A stretch of 64,000 nt of DNA from Straminergon stramineum (Eukaryota; Streptophyta; Bryopsida; Hypnales; Calliergonaceae). Positions 1 to 11,990 of this stretch are shown piece after piece. Location: NCBI GenBank assembly GCA_963920665.1, contig OY987273.1, positions 2,172,501 to 2,236,500 on the forward strand, given 5' to 3'. The translations under genes were made by a program, and so were the position numbers. The notes under the pieces are model-generated. The model ran no database searches. It worked only from the letters and a program-made list of their open reading frames with translations, and was not told the DNA's origin. Position 1 is the first letter of the stretch. Every line of letters begins with the position of its first letter.

Positions 1-800
1 GAAATACTTACATTCTACCATTGCATAATAATATTATAGAGGTTACTTTAGAAGTGTCCAAAGTCTTCTTCTAATTTCTTCAAGTTTGCTCTACATTGAA
101 CATGAATTCGGCTTTTTTACACAACCCTAAACCCTTTTGGGGTGGAAGAGGTCATAAATGCAAACATACATGTTGCAGAGCACATTGAAATGAACAACAA
201 ATTAAGCATATGCACATCAAGTCAAAAGATTGTTGTTTTTGATGAAGACATTGTTCAAACCATCAAGGGTGTTTGAATGCTATCATTTCTTTTTTTTGCA
301 TGCCAATCCTTCAAAATTGGTCACCCACAAGATACAAGAAATTTCTAAATGGACAAGTGGGACACCTTCGAAATCATCTTTCTTAGACGTTGTAAATTGT
401 TAAGTTACAAATTATAGATGCGGTCTTCAGAAGTAAACTTTCCAAGGAGGACCACCCCTTCTTATATTACAAAATTTATAGGATGATGAGATGCTCTTCT
501 ATCCTATGTAGAGAGTTTCTATCATTTATGGACTCAAAATTATCCACCTCATCATTTAAAGATGAAGAACCGTCACATGCAAATCCTTATACAATGTATG
601 ATTTCTTTGGCTAAGTATTCTATAGAAGACATTCAATATGTTCTTGTAAAAGCTATCCCATGTTTACTTAAACTTTTGTATACAGAAAATAATCTCTCTC
701 CAAAGAAACAAAACGTCAAGTTCAGTCACTCCGATAGGTGAGCAGGAAACATCATTTAATTCCCAAGGTTTCGAAGATGTACTATGAGGGTTTAGACAGT
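1..800. other. AT-rich intergenic sequence, no gene seen
   Basis: No reading frame longer than about 60 codons looks coding. A short CCCTAAACCC telomere-like run lies near position 123. I see nothing else recognisable in this stretch. Confidence 0.5.
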
Positions 801-801
801 T

Positions 802-872
802 AATATTGAGTTTAGAATGGAGATGTATGAGGTGCAAGGTTGCACCACACATCTCCGTTCTAAACTCAATAC
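802..872. repeat. Near-perfect hairpin (inverted repeat, about 33-bp arms)
   Basis: The left arm (about 802-838) and right arm (about 841-872) are inverted copies around GAGTTTAGAATGGAGATGT, with only a few mismatches and a loop of a few bases. The stem would fold in DNA or RNA. It could be a remnant of a small fold-back element or a small-RNA precursor. Nothing in the sequence decides between these. Confidence 0.7.
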
Positions 873-960
873 TAATTTCTTATAACTCTCATGGACCATC
901 CCCTCGACCTTGAGAATGAAATCACCTTCCCTCCCACATACCACAGGGAATTAGCTTGAC

Positions 961-1090
961 GTCTTTTTTTTGTTTTTTTGTTAGTTGGCTACAAGAACCA
1001 AACCAAATTGATCTCATTGGGGATCGAACCCGAGACCTCCTCAAGAGGAATGATTTCCAGAAGCCAATAACTTCCATGCATCACCCAAAG
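961..1090 (-). mobile_element. SINE-like fragment (tRNA-derived)
   Basis: Read on the minus strand, this contains GGTCTCGGGTTCGATCCCC. That includes a good RNA polymerase III B box (consensus GGTTCGANTCC). It is followed about 60 bp downstream by an A-rich tail (CAAAAAAACAAAAAAAAG). The A box upstream is weak. This is the layout of plant tRNA-derived SINEs. No tRNA cloverleaf can be built, so it is not called a tRNA gene. Confidence 0.5.
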
Positions 1091-1179
1091 ATGCCTTGAA
1101 GACCCCAAGGTCCTAATGAAGTGACTTGTTCTTGGATGTTAAAAGTTGAACTCGTTATACTTATTAAACCTTCTTTGGA

Positions 1180-2000
1180 TTAGAAGGCACGCCCCCACCC
1201 ACAGTCGCCCCCTATTCCATCATATTGGGCTCAACACTACCAAAATAGAACATTGCGCCTCCACCCGCGATCGCCCAAGACTTGAAGTTGCCCCTACCCA
1301 CAGTCGCCTAGGATTTGAAGTCGCTACCCACCCGTAGTCCCCCCCCATTCCACCAAATTGGGCTCGAAACCACCAGGACCTAAAGTCGCCCCCACTCGCG
1401 GTCGTCCCCCAATCCAGCAAATTGGGCTCCACACTACCAGGACAAAAGACCGGGCCCCCACCCGCAGTCGCCCCGGACTTGAAGTCGCCCCCCACCCGCG
1501 ATCGCCCCCTATTCCACCAAATTGGGCTCAAAACCACCACGACCTAAAGTTGCCCCCACCCGCGGTCGCCTTCCAATCCACCAAATTGGACTCCACACCA
1601 CCAAGACAGAAGACCGCGCCCCCACCCACGGTCGCCCCCCACTCCACCAAATTGGGCTCGAAACTACTAGGACCTGAAGTCGCCCCCACCTACGGTCGCC
1701 CCCCATTCCACCAAATTAGGCTCCGCACCACCAAGATAGAAGACCGTGCCCCCACCTACAGTCGCCTAGGACCTGAAGTCGCCCCCCACCCGCAGTCGCC
1801 CCCCATTCCACCAAATTGGGCTCGAAACCACTAGGACCTAAAGTCGCCCCCCACCCGCGGTCGCCTCCCAATCCACCAAATTGGACTCCACACCACCAAG
1901 ACAGAAGACCGCGCCCCCACCTGCAGTTGCCCCCCATTCCACCAAATTAGGCTCCACACCACAAGGATAGAAGACTGCACCCCCACCTGTGGTCGCCTAG
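1180..2000. repeat. GC-rich minisatellite, left part
   Basis: The CAAATTGGGCTC motif recurs at about 1354, 1418, 1518, 1582, 1648, 1712, 1812, 1877 and 1943, giving spacings of 64-66 bp with two of 100 bp. Each unit also carries an ACCCGC(A/G)GTCGCC motif and an ACCTGAAGTCGCC motif. Open frames on both strands here are by-products of the repeat and its lack of AT-rich stop codons. The base composition is sharply unlike the AT-rich surroundings. The array is cut at 2000/2001 by a mobile element and resumes at 3547. Confidence 0.9.
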
Positions 2001-3546
2001 TGTCATATGCGTAGCGTGCGGTAAATACCATTTACAACACCCAAACGTGTAAACTAACTCGAAATATCGTCCTAGGGGATTCTAGTATGTTGTTGCAAGC
2101 CTAGGTTATCCGTTCTACCAACTTAAGCACTCTCTTTCCGGAATCAAATCTAGATTCACTCTTTTTCCGGATTCCGGATCCGTCACTTCACTCACAAACA
2201 CTGATTTTTGGTACCTCTATTTTACCCTCAAAGGGTCCTCCTTTGATTGTATAGAGGGGTAGGGACTCACCACTCGTATTCCTCACACTCTCTTCTCTTT
2301 CAAAACTACACAACACACACTTAGACCAAATGTTGCACTAGATCAGCCCGGAAACCCTCTCACAACTATCCGGATGGCCAATCCGGAAAGTAGGTCACAC
2401 AGAGCCGCCTCTAGACTTTTCCACTACAACGACAGACCAACAAAACCCGGAACTAAGATGGGGATAGCAAGTCGTTCGCTAGACTGATCCTAGGATTTGG
2501 CTGACCTTCTAGTAAGTGATATGGGGTTTCTTCTACTAGCAGTTGCTTATCTCCGCATGGAACCCTCCTCGGCATTCCGGATCTGCACCCACACTACTCC
2601 TAATCAGATTCCTGTTCCAAGAGTTTAAAGACACGTGCTCAAGACCATAATCACTAGTCTAACTACGTCACAAATGTTCCTAGCAACTTAGCTCCAAGTT
2701 CCCTCAGATCCGGATTCCTCCTTTCCTCCTCCTCTCTTACACTTACACACACTCACAAGACAACACCGAAAAGCTAGATATACAACAAATCAATTCCTAA
2801 AGGTCCACTTAATGGTTCAGATTAAAAGAAAAGATGACAAGATAAAAACTATAATGCTAGGATGGAATGAGAGGCAACAAACCTACCTCACACTTAAAAA
2901 CTGAAAACAACCAAAGCCGAAAAGGTAGAAAGGGCACTCGGAAATCCAGGTGACCACTCACAGACTTCCCGAGAAACCCAGAAAAGTCAAATCCTACAAA
3001 TCCAAAACCCGGGCCCACACCTGAAAATCCGGATTTGATTCAAAATTCAAATTCTAACTGCCTAAAATCCTAACTACTTCGCCTTTCGCGCCTTCTTTTG
3101 ACTGCTCCCACCTTGACTTGCTGGTGTCTAAATGGATGCCTTCAAAGTCGCTTTCGGAGTTGCCTTCGGAGTCGCTTTCACTACTGCCTGGGTCAATTTC
3201 GGATCCATTTCCGGATTCTATTTTAGTCAATTCTGGATTACATTTCGGATTCTAGCTCATTTCCGGATTATAGTCAAATCTGGATTCAAGATCCATTACG
3301 GATTCTACTTCAATTCTAGATTCTAATCCGGATTCTTATTCTAGAGTCCAGGTCAATTCCAGATCACTTCCGGATTAGACTTTGGTCCGGTTACAGACCA
3401 CTTGGTTTGTCTTTTGAGCCTTAATGCAATGTTTAAGCTAAGCAACTCCTAGTCTCACTTGCCTAGTTAAACTTTTGAAAAATAAAACACTAGAATAGTT
3501 CTATTTTATACTAAATCAATGCATTCCAAGTTTACGTCTCGTGACA
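2001..3546 (-). mobile_element. 1,546-bp TG...CA element with 5-bp target duplication (deleted copy)
   Basis: On the minus strand it starts TGTCACGAGACG and ends CGCATATGACA, so it has TG...CA ends. It is flanked by CCTAG at 1996-2000 and 3547-3551, a 5-bp target duplication. Both end regions match the 3,500-bp element at 48702-52201. Its 3' part keeps the last codons of that element's gag-like ORF (about 3060-3200) and the long 3' untranslated region (about 2001-3060). Most of the ORF is missing, so this is an internal deletion derivative or a solo LTR of a shorter variant. The part at about 3130-3400 is rich in short TCCGGATTC repeats. Confidence 0.85.
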
Positions 3547-4110
3547 CCTAGGACCTGAAGTCGCCCCCCACCCGCAGTCACCCCCCAATCCACCAAATTG
3601 GGCTCCACATCACCAAAATAGAAGACCACGCCCCCACTCACGGTCGCCCAAGACGTGAAGTCAGCCCCCACTTGCGATCGCCCCCCATTCCACCAAATTG
3701 GGCTCGAAACCACCAAGACTTGAAGTCGCCCCCACCCGCGGTCACCCCCCATTCCACCAAATTGGGCTCGAAACCACCATGACCTAAAGTCGCCCCCACC
3801 CATGTTCGCCCTCCAATCCACCAAATTGGGCTCCACACTACCAGGACGAAAGACCACGCCCCCACCCACAGTCGCCCCGAACTTGAAGTTGCTTCCCATT
3901 CCATCAAATTGGGCTCAACAACACCAAGCCATAAATCCAACCTCCACTTGTGATCGCCTAGGACCTCAACTCGCCCTCCACCCGCAGTCGCCCCATTCCA
4001 CCAAATTGGGCTCTACAACACCAAGCCAGAAGACCATGCCCCCACCCGTGGTTGCCTAGGACCTGAACTCGCCCCCCACTAGCAGTCGCCTCTATCTTAA
4101 AGTCACGTCA
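3547..4110. repeat. GC-rich minisatellite, right part
   Basis: This continues the 64-66 bp repeat family of 1180-2000, with the same CAAATTGGGCTC and CCCGC(A/G)GTCGCC motifs. It resumes exactly at the target duplication of the inserted element, so the array was once continuous. Open frames here are not treated as genes. Confidence 0.88.
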
Positions 4111-4547
4111 GTCTAGAAACCAACGCAGTAGAAGATGTGAACTATCTCCAACACTAATGAAGTCAGACTTAATTGCGTCTTCCATAGACTAAAACTGACA
4201 TGTCCTTCAATGTTGGTAGCTAGTTTATACTACAGAATCAATCTATAAATACAGAATTATAGTAAGACTAATTAGACAAATTGAAGAGGTTTTCCAAACC
4301 CTAAATCCTAACCCTATACCCTAAACCCTATAGAAAAACCATGGACCTTCTCCATGTATGCCACCCCAAAAGTAATGTACTTCTATTTTTTAGGGTGGAT
4401 AAAATGACAAACACATGTGATTTGCTTTTCATTATATGTCATAAAAAAGTTTGAACTCCTAAACCTTGCACTTGTAAGATATAAACCATTGAAGGTGTCA
4501 TTTCCTAACTTTTTAATCTTCAATAAATTCAATATTCATTCACCCCT
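4111..4547. other. Intergenic, with telomere-like CCCTAAA run
   Basis: No gene seen. About 4291-4335 contains degenerate plant-telomere repeats (CCCTAAATCCTAACCCTA). The rest is AT-rich and unrecognised. Confidence 0.55.
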
Positions 4548-4559
4548 TCAAATGTGTTT

Positions 4560-5110
4560 TAAATCCCCTTGATGTATCAAGGGGAGGACTATATTGAAAT
4601 TCCTATGTTGGAGGATGGAAAATGAAATGAGGAGGAGAAGGGCTTCCCCAAGTCTCCATTTCGTAAAACACTTCTTATGTAGATAAAAAGATTTCTTCTT
4701 CATGCATCCCATGGTGTTAGTATTTTTTTTGTACATTGTTTTCCCCCCAAAAAAAGGTCTCCTCCAAATGTACTCCATCTAAAAATGAAAATAGGAAATG
4801 GTCATGTTGAATTTCGCATGAGCATGAGGAAAAAAAAATGTGAAGGAGAAGAGCTTCCCCAAGTCTCCATTTTTTAAAACCACTTCTTATGTAGATAAAA
4901 AGATTTCTCTTCATGCATCCCACGGTTTCAGTATTTTATTTGTACATCGTTTCCCCCCACAAGAAAAGGTCTCCTCTAAATGTACTCCCTTGAAAAATTA
5001 AAATAGGAAATGGTTACGTTGAATTTTACATGACCACATGGATGGATGAAGAAGAAATAAAATGTTAGGAAGAAGGGCTTTTCCAAATCTCCACTTCGTA
5101 AACCAATTTT
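4560..5110. repeat. Tandem repeat, about 206-224 bp unit, 2.5 copies
   Basis: GCTTCCCCAAGTCTCCATTT occurs near 4647 and 4853 and, diverged, near 5077. The intervening sequence (AGATAAAAAGATTTC, GGTCTCCTC.AAATGTACTCC and others) is repeated in the same order. The small minus-strand open frames at 4548-4778 and 4717-4923 are repeats of each other and show no sign of being genes. Confidence 0.75.
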
Positions 5111-5260
5111 CTTTCTTTATTACTTAATTAACTTTTGATCACTTAGTATTGAATGCCTTAGTCTTAGGATTTTCTGGAGTTAATCCTCAGAAAAGGGGGA
5201 GCGGTACTTGAAAAGTTTGAACACCTTCCCTCCAATTTGTAAGGGGGGAAACTCAAACTC

Positions 5261-5860
5261 ATGTTTTTTGGCACCCTAACCTACGGTCGCCCCATACGCA
5301 GCCGCCCCCATCATCATGAACTAGAAGACCTTTCTGAATCTGAGACCCGCAGTCGCCCAAGAAATGACCTATGGTCGCCCTATCTGCAACCGCCCCCTGT
5401 ACCTACAGTCACCCAAGAAATGACCTGTGGTCGCCCTATATGCGGCCGTCCATATACCCGCGGATGCCCCATTACCTGTGGTCGCCTAGGAAATGACCTG
5501 TGGTTGCCCTATATGCAGCCACCCCTCTATACCCGCAGTCACCTAGCACCCGAGGTCTCCTTCCAGTAACTCTAATTTTTCCTGAATGGCAATTTTTGGA
5601 CAATGGGACCTAGACTCGCGGTCACCCAAGACCCACACGCGCCCTCTTCCTGCACGCGCCCAAGGCGACTTCGGGTACTTAAGGGGATATGGGATTCCCA
5701 AGTCGCCACTTCCTTCGTCACACCGCACCTTTCATCCGCCTTGAAACATCTGACAGGGTTGCTAGCGTGCGAGCCTATGAGTGTAAGCTTGTGAGCGAGA
5801 AAAATAAAAGGGGAAAAAAAGAACAAGGTACCCATGTCCGTGGATGTACCTATTACCGTG
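5261..5860. repeat. Diverged GC-rich CCCGCAGTCGCC repeat tract
   Basis: About ten degenerate copies of a motif related to ACCCGC(A/G)GTCGCC are spaced 20-40 bp apart, interleaved with AATGACCTGTGGTCGCCC units. The motif is the one in the 1180-4110 array, but the CAAATTGGGCTC half of that unit is absent. The last part (about 5590-5860) grades into non-repetitive sequence. Its open frames are not supported as genes. Confidence 0.7.
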
Positions 5861-7393
5861 GCTCCACTAAATATGGAATTTATTGAAAGGTTATTTCATT
5901 GTTTTCTCAATTTTTGAGTGATCTATGAATTTAAGGAAAAAATACTTTGACATTAATTTTGCATCTGGTAGGGGGTTTAGTGTATGCTTAAAACCCACCC
6001 ATCTATCACTTTCTCACATTGGAATTTTTTTGGAAAGACACTTTGTTTGGTGTAATATTCTTTTGAAATGGAACATTTTATTAGTCGTGAAGAGTCTCTG
6101 GGTCATGAGAATGTATTTATCCTTTGACACTCTTTATTTTTTTGGAGGCTCTCTACATGATGTGGATATATTTTTCATTCTCACCATTTTTTTGGTGTTC
6201 TAGGTTGAGGTGGGATTGACTTGATTTTCTCTTTGAATACACATGAATACACTTGTGTTGGAATGTTGAAATTCCTTTTTGTTCATGAAGACAAATAGTC
6301 AAAGACGTGGTTGTAATGAATTTTGTTCACACTCAATATATTTCTATGGAGACTCTCTATTGTTGTAATGTTTTTTCTCACCCTTTTTTCTTCATGAAGA
6401 CTCTCATGTCATTGCAATGTAATTTTGTTTTACAATTTGTTTTTCCATGAAGATTCTTGTGTCTAGGTAATGATTTTGTCACACCCTATTTCTTTCATGA
6501 AGGCTTGACTGTTGTTAGGGTTTTTCAAACCCTATTTTGTTTATGAAGAGGGTACTCTTATTATTATGTTCATAATTTATCACACACAAGATTTTCTCAT
6601 AGAGACTCTTTTGTGAAATGGTTTTCTTTTTCCAAACCCTATTCTAATTAGGAAGATTCTCGTATTGGAATAATTTTTTCTTTGCCCCCCTATTTTATTC
6701 CATGAAGAATTCTAGGATAGCATAATTCAAGCTTAGGATTTTGACACCGAATTTCCTCTTATTATAAATCATTTGTTATTACGTATAATTATTTTAATAG
6801 AACCTATGAGTTGTGGCTCAAGATCTATGATTGGTATAAGGGAATAATTTTTTTCACTTTTCACACCCAAATGCCCTTCATAAGACATTTTGGTTGCTCT
6901 AAATTTATTTTAATTTTCCAGAACTAATCATTTAAAAAAGATTTTTTGGATGGCGTGATTTTTTTATTTATTTTATCTAATAGGGTTTTGGAATTTAACA
7001 CTATAATTGGTGTGAACTACTAAATCTTTATCTAAGGGTTATTCATTACATATGATTCATTACTTATTCTAATTTTGGGTCCACCCCATTTTCTAGGATG
7101 AACCCACTTCACTTGGTGTGAATATTTATTTCTTTTTCAAAATATATTTTTTTACTTAGACACCTCATCAAACACTTCGCACTTGGAATAGTGTACATTT
7201 ATTTCACTTCTTCAGACCCTATACTAAAATTTTTGACATGGTAGATGATACTTGACTAGAAGAGAAAACCAAAAATGCAAGAGAATGAAGGAAAACAAAT
7301 CACACAACATGTAGCCATAAAACACACAAAATCAATCATAAAGAAAATCAAAACATAATGGGTTGACTCATAAGATATGTCAATCTCATGAGC
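5861..7393. repeat. AT-rich region with degenerate about 65-bp tandem repeat
   Basis: Between about 6110 and 6750 the phrase TTCATGAAGACTCT (or TATGGAGACTCT and similar) recurs every 55-75 bp, followed by TGTAATG and TTTT-rich sequence, often with CACACCCTATTT. Copies are strongly diverged. No gene is seen up to 7393. The far end is the 3' flank of the minus-strand gene that follows. Confidence 0.5.
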
Positions 7394-7655
7394 CTAAGTC
7401 GCAGTAGACTCTGTTGCAGAATCCATGTCACTAGAAGAATCTGTGGTCTCTTTCCCCTCGAATGCTGATCCGTCTATAAATTGTAAGACATTTAAAGCAT
7501 ATGAAGGGTTACGGCGTTTGGGTTTTGAAGTACCAAACTCCGCAAATGCTGAAGCTAGTTGCTCTACATACACTGGAAGATCAAACGATTTCTCTGGACT
7601 CAATAGAAGTCTTCGTTTCTTCTTGACTATATTTGCGGACATCAATCCCTCACTG
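7394..7655 (-). other. Exon 12: C-terminal tail
   Basis: The last exon encodes about 87 residues ending in a Ser/Thr/Asp-rich tail (TDSSSDMDSATESTAT) and a stop at 7394-7396. It starts after a TTGCAG acceptor and completes the phase-2 codon left by exon 11. A basic patch (KKKRR) near its start could be a nuclear localisation signal. No domain is recognised. Confidence 0.55.
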
Positions 7656-7740
7656 CTGCAAACACAAATCATTGAATGTTAGAATCGTGAAGCATTACAA
7701 TTACCATGCTCACCAATAATTAAGAAATGGAGAAACTTAC

Positions 7741-8765
7741 TTACTAGGTCTAGCTCGGTGAACGAACTTGCGAGGTACTATGATCATGGCATCTGGATCT
7801 TGTGACGCTACAACCGCAGGCGCTTTAGTAGTTTCAACTATTGCGATAGGAGAAGTGGTCTTCTTCATGGGCTCAAGGATAGATGAAAAAATTGTTTGAT
7901 CTGACTCCAACGCCACAATGTGGTGTCCTGTTGCATGACATGCTATAATGGAGGCGCCTGAAAAAACCCCACACATCAATACCTCAAATGGTTTTGTGTA
8001 TGACATAGAAATTGAAAACCAACTTTTGAAAAGCCAAACTCACTTGTAGATGTTGTGCAATCGAGGACCAAGTCTCCCTCATTAGTAGTTCCTTCAACTA
8101 TAAACTGGATGAATGGGGCGTCTTTCTCTCGAGCCCCGCGCCATGGCATTTGATCCATGTTGTTCATCAACATGGAGTCCTCAGTGGTGTAATTGATCAA
8201 CAAGTCATCACGCTTGAGGTCAACTTTGGCCTTCAGCATTGTTGTTGAGCGTTTGAAGAAGAAGTTGGACTTTCCTTTTGCACCTAGATCTTTTACTAAG
8301 AGGGTGATGCCGAACTTCAAAGTCTGCAAGCATAAAACAAGACATATTTAAAACAGAAGTTCAAGAAAATTATGAAATGAGAAATGTAAACAAAATTTGG
8401 AAGAATGTATAAAATCGAACCATGCTAGTTTGGTCAATAGCGGACGTCAAGTGCACTCGATTCATGCCCATCCACTCTTTCTTTTTCACCATGTTGGGGT
8501 ACTCTTGACATAATCCGGCAATGGTGCTTTTGGCATCCATGCTCCATGAATGGAACACCACAATGCAACCGTGATCCTACAAATGCTTTTGTTCAAAGAA
8601 AAATGCTTCATAGATCATGTTGTACTCTGGATCTGAGTTCCAATAAGGCACAAGATTTTCTGGAAAGGACACCCCCGGCACTGGCAAATTCTCTTGGCAA
8701 TCAAATAGCATGAGGTCAAATCCTGGCCATTGATTAACCACCCCCATTGTACACCCTAGCCTTTC
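7741..8765 (-). other. Exons 9-11: N4/N6 adenine/cytosine methyltransferase-like region
   Basis: Exon 9 (8765-8421) has FDLMLFDCQEN in the position of motif IV, where active enzymes of this family have (D/N/S)PP(Y/W/F). It is followed by GCIVVFHSW, like the strand after motif IV. Exon 10 ends GDLVLDCTTST and exon 11 continues S-ASIIACHATGHHIVALESD. This matches the motif I and motif II strands (VLDxFxGSGT then GxxxxGIE), so the order is IV before I, as in beta-class enzymes. The G-x-G loop and the PP catalytic residues are replaced, so it is probably not catalytic even if the stop at 8577-8579 is ignored. Reconstructed introns are 8420-8324 and 8043-7958. Confidence 0.6.
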
Positions 8766-8878
8766 CTACCGCCATCTGCCACAACAAATTCAAACTCATG
8801 AGTCCCTATCATGTAGAAGGTGTGATAATGTACTAATATAGTGAAACTTTACATTACAAAATAATACAATTCATGTAC

Positions 8879-9594
8879 CTTTTTGAGAAAGTCCATGACC
8901 TCGGTGTAGCAATTTGGACCCTCATTGATTTCATTGTCAACGACGTCTACAATAGAGACATTGAGCAGTAATTCCTCCGATGTCACGTCATCATCATCAC
9001 CTATGGCAATCACTTGTGTGCCTTGGGTGACCATCTCTTCGGTGAACTCCGGCAGTATGGCCTTCCTCTTCATTCCATTGTGTGCTCCGGCTTCCATTTG
9101 TGAGCCTTGATCTACCGTCGATGATGCGGGAACAACACCTTCTCCATCTTCTTTCTTCTTCCCTTTTGTCTTGGCCTTCTCCTCCTTCTCCTTTTCCTTC
9201 TCCTTCTCTGCTAACTTGGCCACACGCTCTGCCTCCTTCTTCTCTTTGTTTTCCAAAGCAACTTGGATCCGAGTTGCTTTCTTCTTGTCATGGGTTTCCC
9301 TCCTCGCAATTGCCCTCTCCCTTTGTTTATCAGTCAACCCTACGAACTCATCCACGTCCATGTCAATAGTTCCAATTCCCTCCAAAGAATTTCGCAATTC
9401 AACCTCTAACGGATGCGTGTACGAGATGGGACAATCAATGTACCACCCGCCTCTACTGAGGTGAGCTGTGGTGTATGTTCGGAGTTGATTCGCAGTGTAC
9501 ATGCAATCTGCGGAACTACGGTCGAGAAAATTCGAGAGGAATGGAGGCAAGTCCTTTTTTGCAATTGCCCCTTTTGCCTCAAGCTCATGCTTGA
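8879..9594 (-). other. Exon 8: charged coiled-coil linker
   Basis: The exon encodes about 235 residues. The first third has an aromatic-rich segment (GGWYIDCPISYTHP). The middle is a long run of Lys, Glu, Arg and Ala (for example EKEKEKEEKAKTKGKKK), typical of a highly charged helix or nuclear-localising linker. The end is acidic. It ends FLKK|gtacat and joins in phase 0 to the methyltransferase-like exon 9. The exact acceptor is uncertain: the best AG is at about 9595, which fits phase 0, whereas the exon 7 donor at GTATGC would need another phase. Confidence 0.55.
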
Positions 9595-9763
9595 AGTACG
9601 TGCAAAATAAGAAAGCATGACATCCATGATCAATAACAAAATATCAAGGAAGGCAAGACTACTATTTCAACCTCTGAACTTCATGGAGTACTACATGAGA
9701 ACATTAATTTTAACTTAACAGAAATTTAGCTCAAAGCATTACATTGAGGAGTTTAGAGGGAAT

Positions 9764-9847
9764 AAAAATGGAGGGTCCAGTAAGTATTTCACAAACCACT
9801 GTCGGATCGGACAGTGGTTTGGAAGGTACTTCAAGGACCCCCCATTT
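9764..9847. repeat. Tiny palindromic element, copy A
   Basis: An 84-bp inverted repeat with outer arms ATGGAGGGTCC / GGACCCCCCAT and inner arms CAAACCACTGTC / GACAGTGGTTTG around core GTCGGATCGGAC. It lies in the intron between exons 7 and 8 of the ParB-methyltransferase gene. It shares the GGGGGTCC-type ends and GTCGGAT core with four other copies in this window. Confidence 0.8.
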
Positions 9848-11313
9848 CTGGTCCTTTCTTTTATTGTCTATTTTCTGGTTTAAATAATAAGGGTCAATAG
9901 AAATCTAGACATTATAGAATTGAAAGTATTGAAATATTGTAAATCAAATTATTAGACACTAATTTGAGCATACCGAAAAAGCACCCTTCGCACGGCCTGC
10001 TTTGACCCCTCGTAAGTCATGAAATTGTCACTTTTTTTGAAGTAGTTTGTTCCTCTTAGGTGGGCCATGAAGCCTTGATCCCAAATCTTCCTCCTCCAAC
10101 CTTCTATATATTCGGCCAAGGTCTTGGGTTGGAGTGGAACATTCATGTTGATGTTGATTTGGTCCTGCCTCACCACGTTCTCAAAGTATTCTATAGCTGC
10201 GTCTTCTATCTGTAAACAACCTAAATCAATTAACATTCAAAATATACATATTGCTGTATAAAAAATATAGAAATATAGAATTTCATTAATTGAAAATTCT
10301 AAAGCTCTTAAAATCAAAATTATTACAAATCAAATACTTACCCTAGCATACCAAACACATCTATTTAAGAAAGGGCCCAGCAATGTCTCGGATACGAGCC
10401 TCGGTGGAAATCGTCTAGCATCACGTGAAGGTATCGAGAAGTTCCACCACTTCAGAAACTCGGTCTTTTGAAAAGGAGTGGTGTTGCATGTGGCCACCAT
10501 TTGAAGTTTCTCAAGAGTCATCTCAAGGACCTCATTTGCACTCCAATGTTTCTCAACCTACTCTCAAAAGATATACAATGTCAATTATAATTTGAACTCC
10601 ATATGAGACTATTGTCATATATTCATAATGCATGCAGGAAACTTACTTCTTCCAAAAATTCCGGCTTATGTGCGGGATTAGCCACTGCGACCAACTTCAT
10701 CATCTTCACATTAAGTTTGCCTGTTTTCTCTTTTGCTCCACCTCTCATAGCATGTGTGAGTCCCTCGGGAGTTTTCTCTTGCTCTGGGGTGATCTCATTG
10801 TACTTTCGTAGTGCTGCATCCATTGCCTGAGCTATTTCTTGCTGCACACATCCAATAAATTAAAAAGATTCAAATAATTGAGAAAGAGAGAAGGCAAAAT
10901 AAAATACACCAAGCACATTCAAATCAATGTCAAAATATAATAGAATAACAATGTTCAAATAGAAGCCACAAAAAATTAGGGTGATCTTCATCCAAAAAAT
11001 TCTCACCCGGAAAAGAAATGTCGTGAACACCTCTAGTGGCATAGAGTACCAAGTCTTTTTGGTTTTGGGGGCTCCACACCATTTGAGCTCTGATGGCCTC
11101 AACATCTCGTTGAAGCGCTCGATGGGAAGTAGTCCATACTTTTGAACCCGATATAAAGTATGGACTAGATTGGTCTTCACATGGGACTCTTCGGTAGACC
11201 TACAATTTAGAGATAATATTTGTTAGGGTTTTGTAAGTCATATGCATCATTTTCACGTTACATTCAAAATTGAATTACATGCCAAATTCACAAAGCATGC
11301 ATATATTACTTAC

Positions 11314-11990
11314 TTATTTATGTCATGCATGACATGCATGACCAACTCTGTCTTCCCCTTCGTATCTAACATAATAGAGTCCACGGCATAGTGCCAATCC
11401 CATTCATTTGAGTGTTTCCTAGTGATATGAGTCATCCACGAAAGGAGCCTGTGATTACCATCACAAACAAAGAACTTCAGATTTTTCAAGAACCTCAATT
11501 CAGGAATGGCCTCAAGTTGGGTGTTGAAAATGGCATTCTTCTTTCTCCACAATGGATCCCACCCTTCCATCTCCTCCTCCGTGAATTCGGAACTCTCTCC
11601 AGCTTCATTTGTGGTGGTGACATAAAAAATTGTGGCTCCATCACGGTATCCTTTATTGAACTCTTACTCAAGCAACTTCAAATCACATGCAAGTGTTGGC
11701 CTCACCATAGGCATAGCTACCATTCGACATAGTGGGATTTGCAATTGAAACATATGGTCGGGCTTCATCCTTAGAGAAGCGATGGTCTTCACGGAATCTA
11801 CCTTGTGATATGAGCGCAAGTCGTCCTCGTCCAAGTCTTTGTCTTCTTCCTCCAAGACATCTACCACCACATCCTCTTCTATGAACTCCCCTTCATCTTC
11901 ACCTTCAATGTCCGGCTGAGGGGTGTCATTGTTTATTTGAGTCTCCATGATGGTCTCATCTTGTGACAACAATGTGGGAGACACATCCAT
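11314..11990 (-). other. Exon 3: ParB/sulfiredoxin-like domain
   Basis: After a very acidic leader, this exon encodes a segment with an R-P and a helix of the kind that follows the ParB arginine. About 100 residues later comes FVCDGNHRLLSW (DGNHR codons at 11448-11462). The D-G-x-H-R motif with following hydrophobics is the hallmark of the ParB N-terminal/sulfiredoxin fold, which binds nucleotide in ParB proteins and is often fused to methyltransferases in phages. A TAA stop (11664-11666) sits between the two conserved parts where a Gln is likely. The exon ends in phase 2 (AA|gtaagt) and joins exon 4, which starts with the completing G. Confidence 0.65.

Noticed and set aside
1020..1040. tRNA gene
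   Set aside because: A B box is present but no cloverleaf or convincing A box. It is better explained as a SINE fragment.
1146..2031. Open frames of 63-158 codons on both strands in the GC-rich array
   Set aside because: They follow the 64-66 bp repeat, exist on both strands at once and give Pro/Arg-rich low-complexity peptides. The same holds for 3516-4059 and 5261-5886.
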